From NCBI RefSeq assembly GCF_000729995.1, contig NZ_JNFG01000007.1:62001-126000 (forward strand): a stretch of 64,000 nt of DNA. Reading direction: 5' to 3'. The first letter of the stretch is position 1; each line of letters begins with the position of its first letter. Positions 34,763 through 42,354 of the stretch are shown one piece after another. Below the pieces are notes generated by a model, which worked only from the letters and a program-made list of their open reading frames with translations, made no database searches and was not told the DNA's origin. The translations under genes and the position numbers were made by a program. This DNA comes from Caballeronia sordidicola (lineage in GTDB: Bacteria > Pseudomonadota > Gammaproteobacteria > Burkholderiales > Burkholderiaceae).

Positions 34763-35242
34763 TCACGGTTGCGAAGAATTTGCTGTGCCGGGCGGAAGCA
34801 GTGTGATCCCGAATCGCGGCGCTGCGGCGCGCATCTTTTCTTTCAATTCAACGCTCGGCGGCGCAGGCTCAAATGGTGCATACAACGGCTCGGCACAAGT
34901 CTCGACGAACTGATCGAATCCAGCCGGCGCGCAGATTACAAGGTACCGAACGGTTCGATCCGAACGATTGATGAGTTGATGAGCCGTGCCACGTTGCAGG
35001 AGCAGCGTCTCGCCAGTGCGCAATGTGTGAAGTGTTCCTTCGATATCGACACTGAGTTCACCATCGAGAATGTGAATGGTTTCATCTTCATTTTGATGTT
35101 TGTGGTTTGGCGTGGCACGACCGGCCGGAGAGGAAATCTCGAGCATGCAGTAGGAACCTTCAGACTGCACACCGGAAACCAGAAGACGAGCATGCGAGCC
35201 GCCGAAATCGAGGTCGACCGGTTTAATGTTTTGGAAACGCAT
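34763..35242 (-). CDS. Cupin-domain protein
   Basis: A 159-residue single cupin. The metal-binding motif 1 is NHKHQNEDETIHILDGELSV (His, His, Glu) and motif 2 begins LLLQRGTAHQLINRSD (His). The remainder is a C-terminal extension of about 45 residues with PFEPAPPSVE. The start at 35242 (MRFQNIKPV) follows a GGATCC-type weak ribosome site. Cupins of this form include dioxygenases, isomerases and sensors, and nothing here separates these options. Confidence 0.75.
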   Translation of the reverse strand: MRFQNIKPVDLDFGGSHARLLVSGVQSEGSYCMLEISSPAGRATPNHKHQNEDETIHILDGELSVDIEGTLHTLRTGETLLLQRGTAHQLINRSDRTVRYLVICAPAGFDQFVETCAEPLYAPFEPAPPSVELKEKMRAAAPRFGITLLPPGTANSSQP

Positions 35243-35632
35243 TGGGGGGATCCTTTTTTCACGTTGAGTTCAGTGGGTCAATGTAACCCGATCCGCCTCG
35301 TCGTTTAATCGCCTCGCTGCCGTTTCATTGACGACACATTAGCGCGAATCCCTTGATTGAAGCCTTGCCGATTTAGATCGACTTTTTGGCGATGAGCGAT
35401 CTTGCCGCCTAGAATGTCTGAAACGCGAAGCAACAATCAGGCGTTTCCGTAAGCGCGCTTTTTATGCACGGTCAATTGGGCTGATGAATGTGTGCGAACA
35501 GCGTCGGCGGAATCAAAGCATGCCAGAGACGGATCCTGGGGCTCTGTGTGCGTGACGTCCTTAGCTTACTTGTGCTTACGCCGCCCCGCGTCCCGGTTGT
35601 AACGCGCGGGATTTAATCAGAGGGGAAATTCG
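35243..35632. other. 390-bp gap between divergent cupin and lipocalin-like genes
   Basis: This gap must contain both promoters. I saw no long inverted repeat or recognisable regulator site and no open frame worth calling. Confidence 0.4.
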
Positions 35633-36094
35633 ATGGAACTCCCTCCTGTCGGACAACATCCGCAGAGCTGCACCGGCCCGCAACTCGGAACCTGGAGGCT
35701 GCAGTCCTTCACGACTGAAGACATGGCGACCGGTCAGAAGACCGATATGTTCGGCGCTCACCCAAGCGGCTATCTCAGCTATGGGCCTGACTGCCGGATG
35801 TGCGCCATCCTGGTCAAGGAGGGGCGTAAGGCGCCTCACAATCTCATTCCAACCGACGCGGAGCGCATCGATCTCTACGGCGGGTTTATCGCCTACGCGG
35901 GGACCTACAGTATCGAAGGCGATAAAGTTAGCCACCATATCGATGCATCGTGGAATCAGGCGTGGACAGGGACGACCCAAGTACGTCAGTTTCGAATCGA
36001 CGGCAACGCCTTGCACATTAGAACGCTGCCCGCGAAGGACCCAATGACCGGCAACGAAACCTCGGCTGTGTTGGTCTGGATTAAGGTCGAGTAG
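35633..36094 (+). CDS. Lipocalin-like domain protein
   Basis: A 153-residue protein of the Lipocalin_5 type. LGTWRLQSFTTEDMATG near residue 19, SGYLSYGPDCRMCAIL near 47 and YAGTYSIEGDKVSHHIDAS near 86 are the expected pattern of a small ligand-binding barrel; no signal peptide is present. AGGGGA precedes the ATG. Proteins of this family appear in oxidoreductase and polyketide-type contexts with unclear function. Confidence 0.8.
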   Translation: MELPPVGQHPQSCTGPQLGTWRLQSFTTEDMATGQKTDMFGAHPSGYLSYGPDCRMCAILVKEGRKAPHNLIPTDAERIDLYGGFIAYAGTYSIEGDKVSHHIDASWNQAWTGTTQVRQFRIDGNALHIRTLPAKDPMTGNETSAVLVWIKVE

Positions 36095-36140
36095 ACGCGC
36101 ATCGCTGTCGAGCCGGCTAAACACGCTCTCAACACGCTCG

Positions 36141-36182
36141 CCACATGACAATCTCCAGTTGCTCGCGGAGATCGTCATGTGG
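36141..36182. terminator. Large hairpin between convergent genes
   Basis: The left arm CCACATGACAATCTCC (36141-36156) pairs with the right arm GGAGATCGTCATGTGG (36167-36182) around a 10-base loop with one mismatch, which becomes a G-U pair on the minus-strand transcript. There is no T-run, but it sits between the converging lipocalin and hydrolase genes, so bidirectional termination or end-stabilisation is likely. Confidence 0.65.
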
Positions 36183-36240
36183 ACGGATTCTCGTCTTGTT
36201 CAGGTTGCATGCGGAAGACAACCGAACTTCCTCAGATCCA

Positions 36241-37596
36241 TTAAGCGCGCAGCGGTCTCAACCCCGCGCGAACCTCCTCGGCAAATAATTGCGGCTGTTC
36301 CCACGCGGCAAAGTGCCCGCCTTTATCCACCCTGTTGTAATAGATAAGGTTGTGATACGCACGCTCAGTCCAACTCCGCGGGGCCTGATAGTTCTCGCGA
36401 GGAAAGACGCTCACGGCTGCAGGAACGGATACATCGGCGGCGGCCACGAAATTGAAGTGAGACTCCCAATAGAAGCGCGCCGCCGAAATCCCCGTGTTCG
36501 TCAGCCAGTAGAGCGTGATGTCGTCGAGGACGTCGTCGCGTGTCAGCGCGCCGGCGGATTCTCCATTGACGGGCCGCCCGAATATGGCCGAGGTCAGTGC
36601 CGCCGCTGGCTGCACATACCCGTCACCGTGATCAAGAAGCCAGCTTGCCAACGCAATGGGCGAGTCAGCCAGTCCGTAGAGCGTTTGCGGGCGTGTCCCC
36701 ATCTCCAATGCATAGGCGCGTCGCTTCTTGGCCGCGCTGCTCAGTTGCTCGTAAGCGTGCTTCTCGTCGTCCGAGATGCCCGGTGGCGGCGGGTCCCCTG
36801 CTTGAAGCGCCTTCGCAATCTCGGGTGGAATAGTTGCGGGAAAGTTAACATGAATGCCCAGCAATTCCGGTGGCGCCTGCTTAGCCATCACGTTCGCGAC
36901 AACTCCGCCAAGATCGCCGCCTTGCGCCGCAAATTTCGTGTATCCGAGGCGTTTCATTAGTACTACCCAAGCACGCGCGGTGCGCTCTGGACCCCAGCCG
37001 GTCGTGGTTGGTTTGCCCGAAAATCCATAGCCCGGCAAGGACGGAATGACCAGGTGAAATGCGTCCGAAGCACTCGCACCATAGGCAGTGGGATTGGTTA
37101 GCGGACCGATAATCTTGAACTGCTCGATGACCGAGCCGGGCCACCCATGCGTGACGATGAGCGGCATCGCGTTTTCATGTTTCGAACGAACATGGATGAA
37201 ATGAATGTCCAGCCCATCGATCTCGGTCACGAACTGCGGCAGGGCATTCAGTTTTGCCTCGCACTTGCGCCAGTCGTAGTCGGTCGACCAATGGCGTGCG
37301 ACTTCCTGAATCATCGCGAGCGGCACGCCTTGCGAGTCATCGCTGACCGTCTCGCGGTCAGGCCACCTGGTCGCTTTGATGCGTCTGCGCAAATCGATAA
37401 GTTGCGACTCCGGCACGTGCACACGAAGTGGACGAATAGCGGTCTTGTCGCCGCTCGTCGACTCGGCAACGTCAGTAATCGTTTGATTAGTCTCTGCAAA
37501 AGCGAGCTGACTCAAAGAGCCCGCAGCAACGCTCGCCGCTGCCACACTGACAAAACGACGGCGAGACGGCGATTCGGGAAGAATGTTGTCTAACAT
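36241..37596 (-). CDS. Tat-exported epoxide hydrolase-like protein
   Basis: A 451-residue protein with twin-arginine leader SPSRRRFVSVAAASVAAG at residues ~10-27, then the EHN epoxide hydrolase N-terminal domain (IRPLRVHVPESQLIDLRRRI) and the alpha/beta-hydrolase fold. HGWPGS provides the oxyanion hole, the nucleophile Asp is in AAQGGDLGGVVAN, and the catalytic His in DKGGHFAAWEQP. Export by Tat and periplasmic action are expected. The ATG at 37596 follows AGGAG. It lies 130 bp downstream of the thioredoxin gene, separated by a strong hairpin. Confidence 0.87.
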   Translation of the reverse strand: MLDNILPESPSRRRFVSVAAASVAAGSLSQLAFAETNQTITDVAESTSGDKTAIRPLRVHVPESQLIDLRRRIKATRWPDRETVSDDSQGVPLAMIQEVARHWSTDYDWRKCEAKLNALPQFVTEIDGLDIHFIHVRSKHENAMPLIVTHGWPGSVIEQFKIIGPLTNPTAYGASASDAFHLVIPSLPGYGFSGKPTTTGWGPERTARAWVVLMKRLGYTKFAAQGGDLGGVVANVMAKQAPPELLGIHVNFPATIPPEIAKALQAGDPPPPGISDDEKHAYEQLSSAAKKRRAYALEMGTRPQTLYGLADSPIALASWLLDHGDGYVQPAAALTSAIFGRPVNGESAGALTRDDVLDDITLYWLTNTGISAARFYWESHFNFVAAADVSVPAAVSVFPRENYQAPRSWTERAYHNLIYYNRVDKGGHFAAWEQPQLFAEEVRAGLRPLRA

Positions 37597-37680
37597 GAAA
37601 TCTCCTGTTGGCGGTGAAGCTGGGTTTCCAATCAAAGGCAACGTAATCCCACGAGCCATTGAAGGCGGTGTCTGGCGCAG

Positions 37681-37721
37681 AGCGCGATGTTGTGCATCAC
37701 CTCGATGCACAACATCGCGCT
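37681..37721. terminator. Perfect 18-bp-arm hairpin between thioredoxin and hydrolase genes
   Basis: AGCGCGATGTTGTGCATC (37681-37698) pairs perfectly with 37704-37721 around the five-base loop ACCTC. With both genes on the minus strand it would attenuate or process the transcript entering the hydrolase gene, giving different expression levels for the two products. No T-run follows. Confidence 0.7.
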
Positions 37722-37726
37722 ACGAA

Positions 37727-38308
37727 TCACGGGTTTTCCGCCAGCAAGGACTTGATCTTCGCTTCGGTCTGTTGGTAGTCACCTTCGCCAAAGTGCGTGT
37801 AGACCACGTGCCCTTTCTTGTCGACCAGATAAAACGCAGGCCAATATTGATTGTCGTACGCGTTCCACGTTGCATAGCGGTTGTCTTGCGCTACCGGGTA
37901 GGTGATGCCGAGACGCTTGATGGCCGTCTTGACGTTGCCCGTATCGCGTTCGAACGGGTACTCGGGTGTGTGCACGCCGACCACTACCAGGCCCTGGTCC
38001 TTATATTTCTGATTCCAGGTTTTCACGTAGGGCAGCACGTCGATACAGTTAATACAGGTGTAGGTCCAGAAGTCGACCAGCACCACCTTGCCGCGCAACT
38101 GCTGCATGGTCAGGGGATCGCTATTCAGCCATTTATCGATGCCGGTGAATTCCGGAGCGGTATTGCTGGAGCCAACCGGGCTGGCAACAGCGCTTGCGGC
38201 AGCATTAGCCGCTGGCGTCGCAACAAGACTTGCGATTGCCACCGCGCCGCTTGCAACGGCTGCAGCGAACAGGGCGACGGTAACGGAGGTTTTGAGTCGG
38301 GAGAGCAT
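37727..38308 (-). CDS. Exported thioredoxin-like protein (TlpA/DipZ type)
   Basis: A 193-residue periplasmic redoxin. The signal peptide or anchor is SVTVALFAAAVASGAVAIAS, followed by an alanine-rich linker. The active site is FWTYTCINCIDVLPY (Cys-Ile-Asn-Cys), the motif of the DipZ/TlpA branch that acts in thiol reduction or peroxide defence. AGGAG precedes the ATG. The promoter region faces the shared element at 38356-38436. It is upstream of the exported hydrolase on the same strand. Confidence 0.85.
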   Translation of the reverse strand: MLSRLKTSVTVALFAAAVASGAVAIASLVATPAANAAASAVASPVGSSNTAPEFTGIDKWLNSDPLTMQQLRGKVVLVDFWTYTCINCIDVLPYVKTWNQKYKDQGLVVVGVHTPEYPFERDTGNVKTAIKRLGITYPVAQDNRYATWNAYDNQYWPAFYLVDKKGHVVYTHFGEGDYQQTEAKIKSLLAENP

Positions 38309-38355
38309 GTCAGACTCCTTTCAGTGGTGAGCATGGCTGTATTGAAACGCCCGCT

Positions 38356-38436
38356 CGTATCTGGCTTGTGTCGCCGAGGTGGCTTGGGTGCAATGTTTTG
38401 TGTCGGGCGAACGCCCAGATACATTGCGATACAAAG
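38356..38436 (-). promoter_or_regulatory. Shared regulatory element, copy A, facing the thioredoxin gene
   Basis: Read on the minus strand it begins CTTTGTATC-G-CAATGTATCT and ends ACACAAGCCAGATACG, 81 bp in all. The + strand at 41077-41156 has the same two ends in the same order and nearly the same length, with a diverged middle. GTATC repeats ten bases apart resemble an OmpR-family direct-repeat site. It ends 48 bp before the thioredoxin start and also precedes the GFA gene in the other direction. Confidence 0.75.
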
Positions 38437-38486
38437 CGCCGCGCGTATTGGGCTATAAAGCAACCATCCCTACTGTGGAGAGCCAC

Positions 38487-38858
38487 ATGAGCACCGAACT
38501 GCAGCACGGGTCCTGTCATTGCGGGACCGTGAAATTTGAAGTCCGTACCGCCGTCGCCCCTGCTACGCGTTGCAATTGCAGCCTGTGCCGGCGCAAGGGC
38601 GCGCTGATGACACCAGCGTTCGCTGCGAGCGAACTGAAGATCCTGAGTGGCGAGGAATCGCTCACTCTGTATCAGTTCAATACGCGCACGTCGAAGCACT
38701 ATTTCTGCAAACATTGCGGCATTTATCCGTTCCACCAGACGCGGACGAATCCGCAGCTCTGGCGCGCCAACGTCGGTTGCCTGGAAGGCGTTGACCCGTA
38801 TACGCTGGAGGCCAGCGTGGCCAATGGCGCGAGCCTGTCCGTGGTGGAGGATGCATGA
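38487..38858 (+). CDS. GFA/CENP-V family zinc protein
   Basis: A 123-residue protein of the glutathione-dependent formaldehyde-activating (Gfa/CENP-V) family. Zinc-binding cysteines are in GSCHCGTVKF, CNCSLCRRKG and YFCKHCGIYPFH. Most family members are not proven formaldehyde enzymes. The start at 38487 (MSTELQHG) is preceded by GGAGAG. The stop overlaps the start of a tiny open frame and the response regulator begins 127 bases after the GFA stop, so it leads the two-component operon. Confidence 0.82.
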   Translation: MSTELQHGSCHCGTVKFEVRTAVAPATRCNCSLCRRKGALMTPAFAASELKILSGEESLTLYQFNTRTSKHYFCKHCGIYPFHQTRTNPQLWRANVGCLEGVDPYTLEASVANGASLSVVEDA

Positions 38859-38977
38859 AACGGCTAATGGCGATTCTCGCCTTCCTGGCGGGCGGACTTG
38901 CAACGGAATTGGCGCACCCCGTGCAATGTCTGTTGGTCAACGCGAACCGGGTGCGCGTTTATCGTCGGAAGGATTGA
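38855..38977 (+). CDS. Possible 40-residue membrane peptide coupled to the GFA gene
   Basis: The ATG overlaps the GFA stop (ATGA) and the frame runs to a stop eight bases before the response regulator start. The product MKRLMAILAFLAGGLATELA is hydrophobic, followed by a short basic tail ending VYRRKD. Position fills an otherwise unusual gap in the operon, and coupling suggests translation. Size makes this tentative. Confidence 0.45.
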   Translation: MKRLMAILAFLAGGLATELAHPVQCLLVNANRVRVYRRKD

Positions 38978-38984
38978 TCCATCG

Positions 38985-39725
38985 ATGGAAAATACCGACC
39001 ACGTGCTGATCGTCGACGACGATCGCGGCATCCGCGAACTGCTTGCCACCTATCTCGAGAAGAACGGCATGCGCGTGTCGCTGGCCGCCAACGGCCGCCA
39101 GATGCGCGCAGTCCTCGAGCAGGGTGCGCCCGACCTGATCGTGCTTGACCTGATGATGCCGGGCGAAGACGGCCTCGTGCTGTGCCGGGAATTGCGCGCG
39201 GGCAAATTTCGCTCGGTGCCGGTATTGATGCTGACCGCTCGCAGCGAGGAAGCGGACCGCATCGTCGGGCTGGAAATGGGTGCTGACGATTACCTGTCCA
39301 AGCCGTTTGCCGTGCGTGAACTGCTGGCACGGATCCGCTCCGTGTTGCGCCGCGCCCGGATGCTGCCGCCCGGCATGCAGGTGACGGAAACCTCGCCGAT
39401 GATCGGCTTCGGCGACTGGCGGCTGGACACCACCGCACGCCACCTGCTAGACGCCGAAGGCACCATGGTGGCTCTCAGCGGGGCGGAGTACCGCTTGCTG
39501 CGGGTGTTCCTCGATCATCCGCAGCGCGTCCTCACGCGGGATCAATTGCTCAACCTGACCCAGGGCCGCCAGTCCGATCCGTTCGACCGGTCGATTGATC
39601 TGCTGGTCAGCCGCTTGCGGCAGCGCCTGCAGGATGTAGCGCGCGAGCCCCGCTACATCAAGACGCTGCGCAGTGAAGGCTATGTATTTTCGGCAGCCGT
39701 GACCATGATCGAAGGTAACCCATGA
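38985..39725 (+). CDS. OmpR-family response regulator
   Basis: A 246-residue regulator. The receiver has DDDRGIREL near residue 12 and phospho-acceptor Asp in LIVLDLMMPGEDG. The linker is followed by a winged helix: DTTARHLLDAEG, LSGAEYRLLRVFLDHPQRVL, and the recognition region FDRSIDLLVSRLRQRLQD. The ATG at 38985 gives MENTDHVLIVDD. Its last bases overlap the kinase start (ATGA). Likely targets are the paired elements at 38356-38436 and 41077-41156. Confidence 0.93.
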   Translation: MENTDHVLIVDDDRGIRELLATYLEKNGMRVSLAANGRQMRAVLEQGAPDLIVLDLMMPGEDGLVLCRELRAGKFRSVPVLMLTARSEEADRIVGLEMGADDYLSKPFAVRELLARIRSVLRRARMLPPGMQVTETSPMIGFGDWRLDTTARHLLDAEGTMVALSGAEYRLLRVFLDHPQRVLTRDQLLNLTQGRQSDPFDRSIDLLVSRLRQRLQDVAREPRYIKTLRSEGYVFSAAVTMIEGNP

Positions 39726-41041
39726 AGCTGAATGCCGTGCTGCGATGGCCGCGTACGCTGTTCGCAAGGCTTGCCCTGATTCTCTTTGTCAGCCTTGCGC
39801 TGGTGCAAACGCTTTCAGTCTGGCTCACCATGACGGAGCGGGACCAGACCATGAATAACGTGATGATGGGTTACATCGAACGCGAGGTCACCAGTTCCGT
39901 CGCGCTGCTCGATCATTTGCCCGCTAACGAACGTGCCGAATGGCTGCCGAGGCTGGCGCGGCGCACCTATACGTTCAATCTGGGGCCTGGGGTCACCGGC
40001 GCGCCGCCGGATGCAGACCTGTCCGCGCGGGTAGCTCAATCGATTGCAGACGGCATCGGCAAGCGCTATACGCTGACGGCCAACGCCGTACCGGGTGACC
40101 CGGGCCGCCTGCAGGTTCATCTGCAACTGAGTGACGGCACGCCGCTGACGATCGACTACCACCCCATGCCGGGCATGCCGCTGTCCCCGTGGTTGTCGTG
40201 GGTGCTTATCCTGCAACTGGTGGTGCTGGCTGCCTGCTGCTGGCTGGCGGTGCGGCTGGCAACACGCCCGCTGAGCCAGTTGGCGCGAGCGGCCGACACC
40301 TTGGGCCCGGACCTGAAGGCGGAGCGCCTGGCCGAAGACGGACCGGACGAAGTGGCGCGCGCGGCGCGGGCGTTCAACGCCATGCAGGACCGCATCAAAC
40401 TGTACATGACCGAGCGCTTGCAGATCCTCGCGGCAATTTCCCACGACCTGCAAACGCCGATTACCCGCATGCGTTTGCGCCTGGACGTGATGGACGACAA
40501 CGCCGAAGGGGCAAAACTGCAGCAGGATTTGCACGAAATGGAAACAATGGTCAAAGAGGGCGTGACGTACGCGCGCACCATGCACGGCGCCAGCGAGGCG
40601 CCGCTCCGTATCGACCCGGACGCGTTGTTCGACAGCCTGGTGCTCGACTATATCGATGCCGGCAAGGACGTCTCGCTGCAAGGACAGATTGCTGCGCCCC
40701 TGGTGACGCGCCCGCAGGCGCTGCGCCGCATTGTGGGCAATCTCGTGGATAACGCGCTAAAGTTTGGCGGAGCGGCGGAGATCAAGGTTGCTGCGTCGCA
40801 GGACGGACAGGTTTCGGTCTCGGTGTTCGATCGTGGGCCGGGTATTCCGGCTGAGTCGCTGGAAGCGGTGTTTGAACCCTTCTACCGGCTGGAAGAATCG
40901 CGCAACCGCGGCACTGGCGGTACCGGACTGGGACTCGCCATCGCGCGGCAACTCGCACTGGCGATGAACGCGGCGTTGTCGCTGCATAACCGGCCCGACG
41001 GTGGCCTGGAAGCCAGGCTTTTGTTGAAAGGCGCCAAATAG
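39722..41041 (+). CDS. Membrane sensor histidine kinase
   Basis: A 439-residue kinase, partner of the preceding regulator. A membrane segment at ~15-37 (LFARLALILFVSLALVQTL) and another at ~160-182 (WLSWVLILQLVVLAACCWLAV) enclose the periplasmic sensor. A HAMP domain precedes the phospho-acceptor box AAISHDLQTPITRMR and the ATPase domain (NLVDNALKFGG, DRGPGIPAES, GTGLGLAIARQ). Genes on both sides encode exported proteins, suggesting an envelope or extracytoplasmic signal. Confidence 0.92.
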   Translation: MKLNAVLRWPRTLFARLALILFVSLALVQTLSVWLTMTERDQTMNNVMMGYIEREVTSSVALLDHLPANERAEWLPRLARRTYTFNLGPGVTGAPPDADLSARVAQSIADGIGKRYTLTANAVPGDPGRLQVHLQLSDGTPLTIDYHPMPGMPLSPWLSWVLILQLVVLAACCWLAVRLATRPLSQLARAADTLGPDLKAERLAEDGPDEVARAARAFNAMQDRIKLYMTERLQILAAISHDLQTPITRMRLRLDVMDDNAEGAKLQQDLHEMETMVKEGVTYARTMHGASEAPLRIDPDALFDSLVLDYIDAGKDVSLQGQIAAPLVTRPQALRRIVGNLVDNALKFGGAAEIKVAASQDGQVSVSVFDRGPGIPAESLEAVFEPFYRLEESRNRGTGGTGLGLAIARQLALAMNAALSLHNRPDGGLEARLLLKGAK

Positions 41042-41076
41042 ATTCGGATAACTTATTGATTACGGGGCGTGCTCGT

Positions 41077-41156
41077 CTTTGTATCTCAATGTATCTACAC
41101 AGTCAGTGAATACATAACGTTTCACTGGCTCCCTTCACATACACAAGCCAGATACG
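41077..41156 (+). promoter_or_regulatory. Shared regulatory element, copy B, facing the second exported hydrolase
   Basis: It starts CTTTGTATCTCAATGTATCT and ends ACACAAGCCAGATACG, matching the minus-strand copy at 38356-38436: 19 of the first 20 bases and all of the last 16 agree, while the middle differs. It lies in the 213-bp gap between the kinase stop and the hydrolase start. Confidence 0.78.
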
Positions 41157-41254
41157 TCCGTGGGTTCCAATAGCTGCAGCCAGATTGTCTGGCTTCGCAA
41201 GCAAAACAAGACATGCACTGCGCTTGTATGGGGAATCTTTAAGGAGAATCAGCA

Positions 41255-42298
41255 ATGCCGGACCAGATCAATACTCGACGTCGTCGTCTGCTTGGGACGA
41301 CCGTCGCAGGGTTCAGTTTGATGGAGTTGGGGTTGAGCGGACTTGCCAAGGCGCAGTCGAATACGCCTGCGGCCGGCACGCAAGCTGCAACGCATGGTGC
41401 TTCGTTCGACAGCATCCGGCAGGTCAATGCCGGAACGCTCAGCATGGGTTATGCGGAAGCGGGCCCGCAGAACGGGCCGGTCGTGATCCTGCTGCACGGC
41501 TGGCCCTACGATATCTACTCCTTTGCGGACGTCACGCCGTTGCTCACCGCCGCCGGGTATCGGGTCATCGTGCCGTATCTACGTGGTTATGGTTCCACGC
41601 GTTTTCTCTCCGCGGATACGCCTCGCAACGGTCAGCAGGCTGTAGTTGCCGTCGACATCATTGCATTCATGGATGCATTGAAGATCGACAAGGCCATCCT
41701 CGGCGGCTTCGATTGGGGCGCGCGCACGGTCAATATCATTGCCGCACTGTGGCCGCAGCGTTGCAAGGCGATGGTGTCGGTGAGCGGTTACCTGATCGGC
41801 AGCCAGGAAGCGAACCAGGCGCCGCTGCCGCCGAAGGCCGAGCTGGCGTGGTGGTACCAGTTCTATTTCGCAACCGATCGTGGTCAGGCGGGGTACGCCG
41901 CGAACCGTCACGACTTCAACAAGCTGATCTGGCAACTCGCGTCGCCTAAATGGAATTTCGACGATGCGACGTTCGACCGCTCGGCAGAGTCTTTCAACAA
42001 TCCGGACCATGTCGCGGTGGTGATTCACAACTATCGCTGGCGTCTCGGGCTGGCCAAGGGCGAGCCGCAATACGACGAGATCGAAGCGCGTCTGGCGAAG
42101 TCGCCGACCATCTCCGTTCCGACCATCACCATGGAAGGCGACGCCAACGGCGCGCCACATCCCCCGCCGGCAGCCTACGCGAAGAAGTTCACCGGTAAGT
42201 ATCAGCACCGGAACATCGACGGCGGCATCGGACATAACTTGCCGCAGGAAGCGCCGAAAGCATTTGCCGATGCGGTTATCGACGTCGCTCGTCTTTAA
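41255..42298 (+). CDS. Tat-exported alpha/beta-hydrolase, haloalkane dehalogenase/epoxide hydrolase-like
   Basis: A 347-residue protein with a twin-arginine leader (NTRRRRLLGTTVAGFSLMEL). HGWPYDIYSF supplies the oxyanion hole, the nucleophile Asp153 is in ILGGFDWGARTVN, and the catalytic His is in GGIGHNLPQEAP. An Asp nucleophile followed by Trp is the pattern of epoxide hydrolases and dehalogenases rather than of esterases. AAGGAG precedes the ATG. It is the third exported product adjacent to the two-component genes and has its own copy of the shared element. Confidence 0.87.
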   Translation: MPDQINTRRRRLLGTTVAGFSLMELGLSGLAKAQSNTPAAGTQAATHGASFDSIRQVNAGTLSMGYAEAGPQNGPVVILLHGWPYDIYSFADVTPLLTAAGYRVIVPYLRGYGSTRFLSADTPRNGQQAVVAVDIIAFMDALKIDKAILGGFDWGARTVNIIAALWPQRCKAMVSVSGYLIGSQEANQAPLPPKAELAWWYQFYFATDRGQAGYAANRHDFNKLIWQLASPKWNFDDATFDRSAESFNNPDHVAVVIHNYRWRLGLAKGEPQYDEIEARLAKSPTISVPTITMEGDANGAPHPPPAAYAKKFTGKYQHRNIDGGIGHNLPQEAPKAFADAVIDVARL

Positions 42299-42315
42299 GG
42301 CGAAGTAACGGCGGA

Positions 42316-42344
42316 TGCGACGACGATCGGGAATCGTCGTCGCA
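42316..42344. terminator. Convergent-gene terminator hairpin
   Basis: TGCGACGACGAT (42316-42327) and ATCGTCGTCGCA (42333-42344) form a perfect 12-bp stem around CGGGA, between the converging hydrolase and MFS genes. A short T-rich run follows on the plus strand. Confidence 0.8.
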
Positions 42345-42354
42345 ACCCTTTACC

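Noticed and set aside
34497..34913. 138-codon open frame on the plus strand spanning the cupin gene end
   Set aside because: No ribosome site or domain; it overlaps the end of the cupin gene and reads like non-coding sequence.
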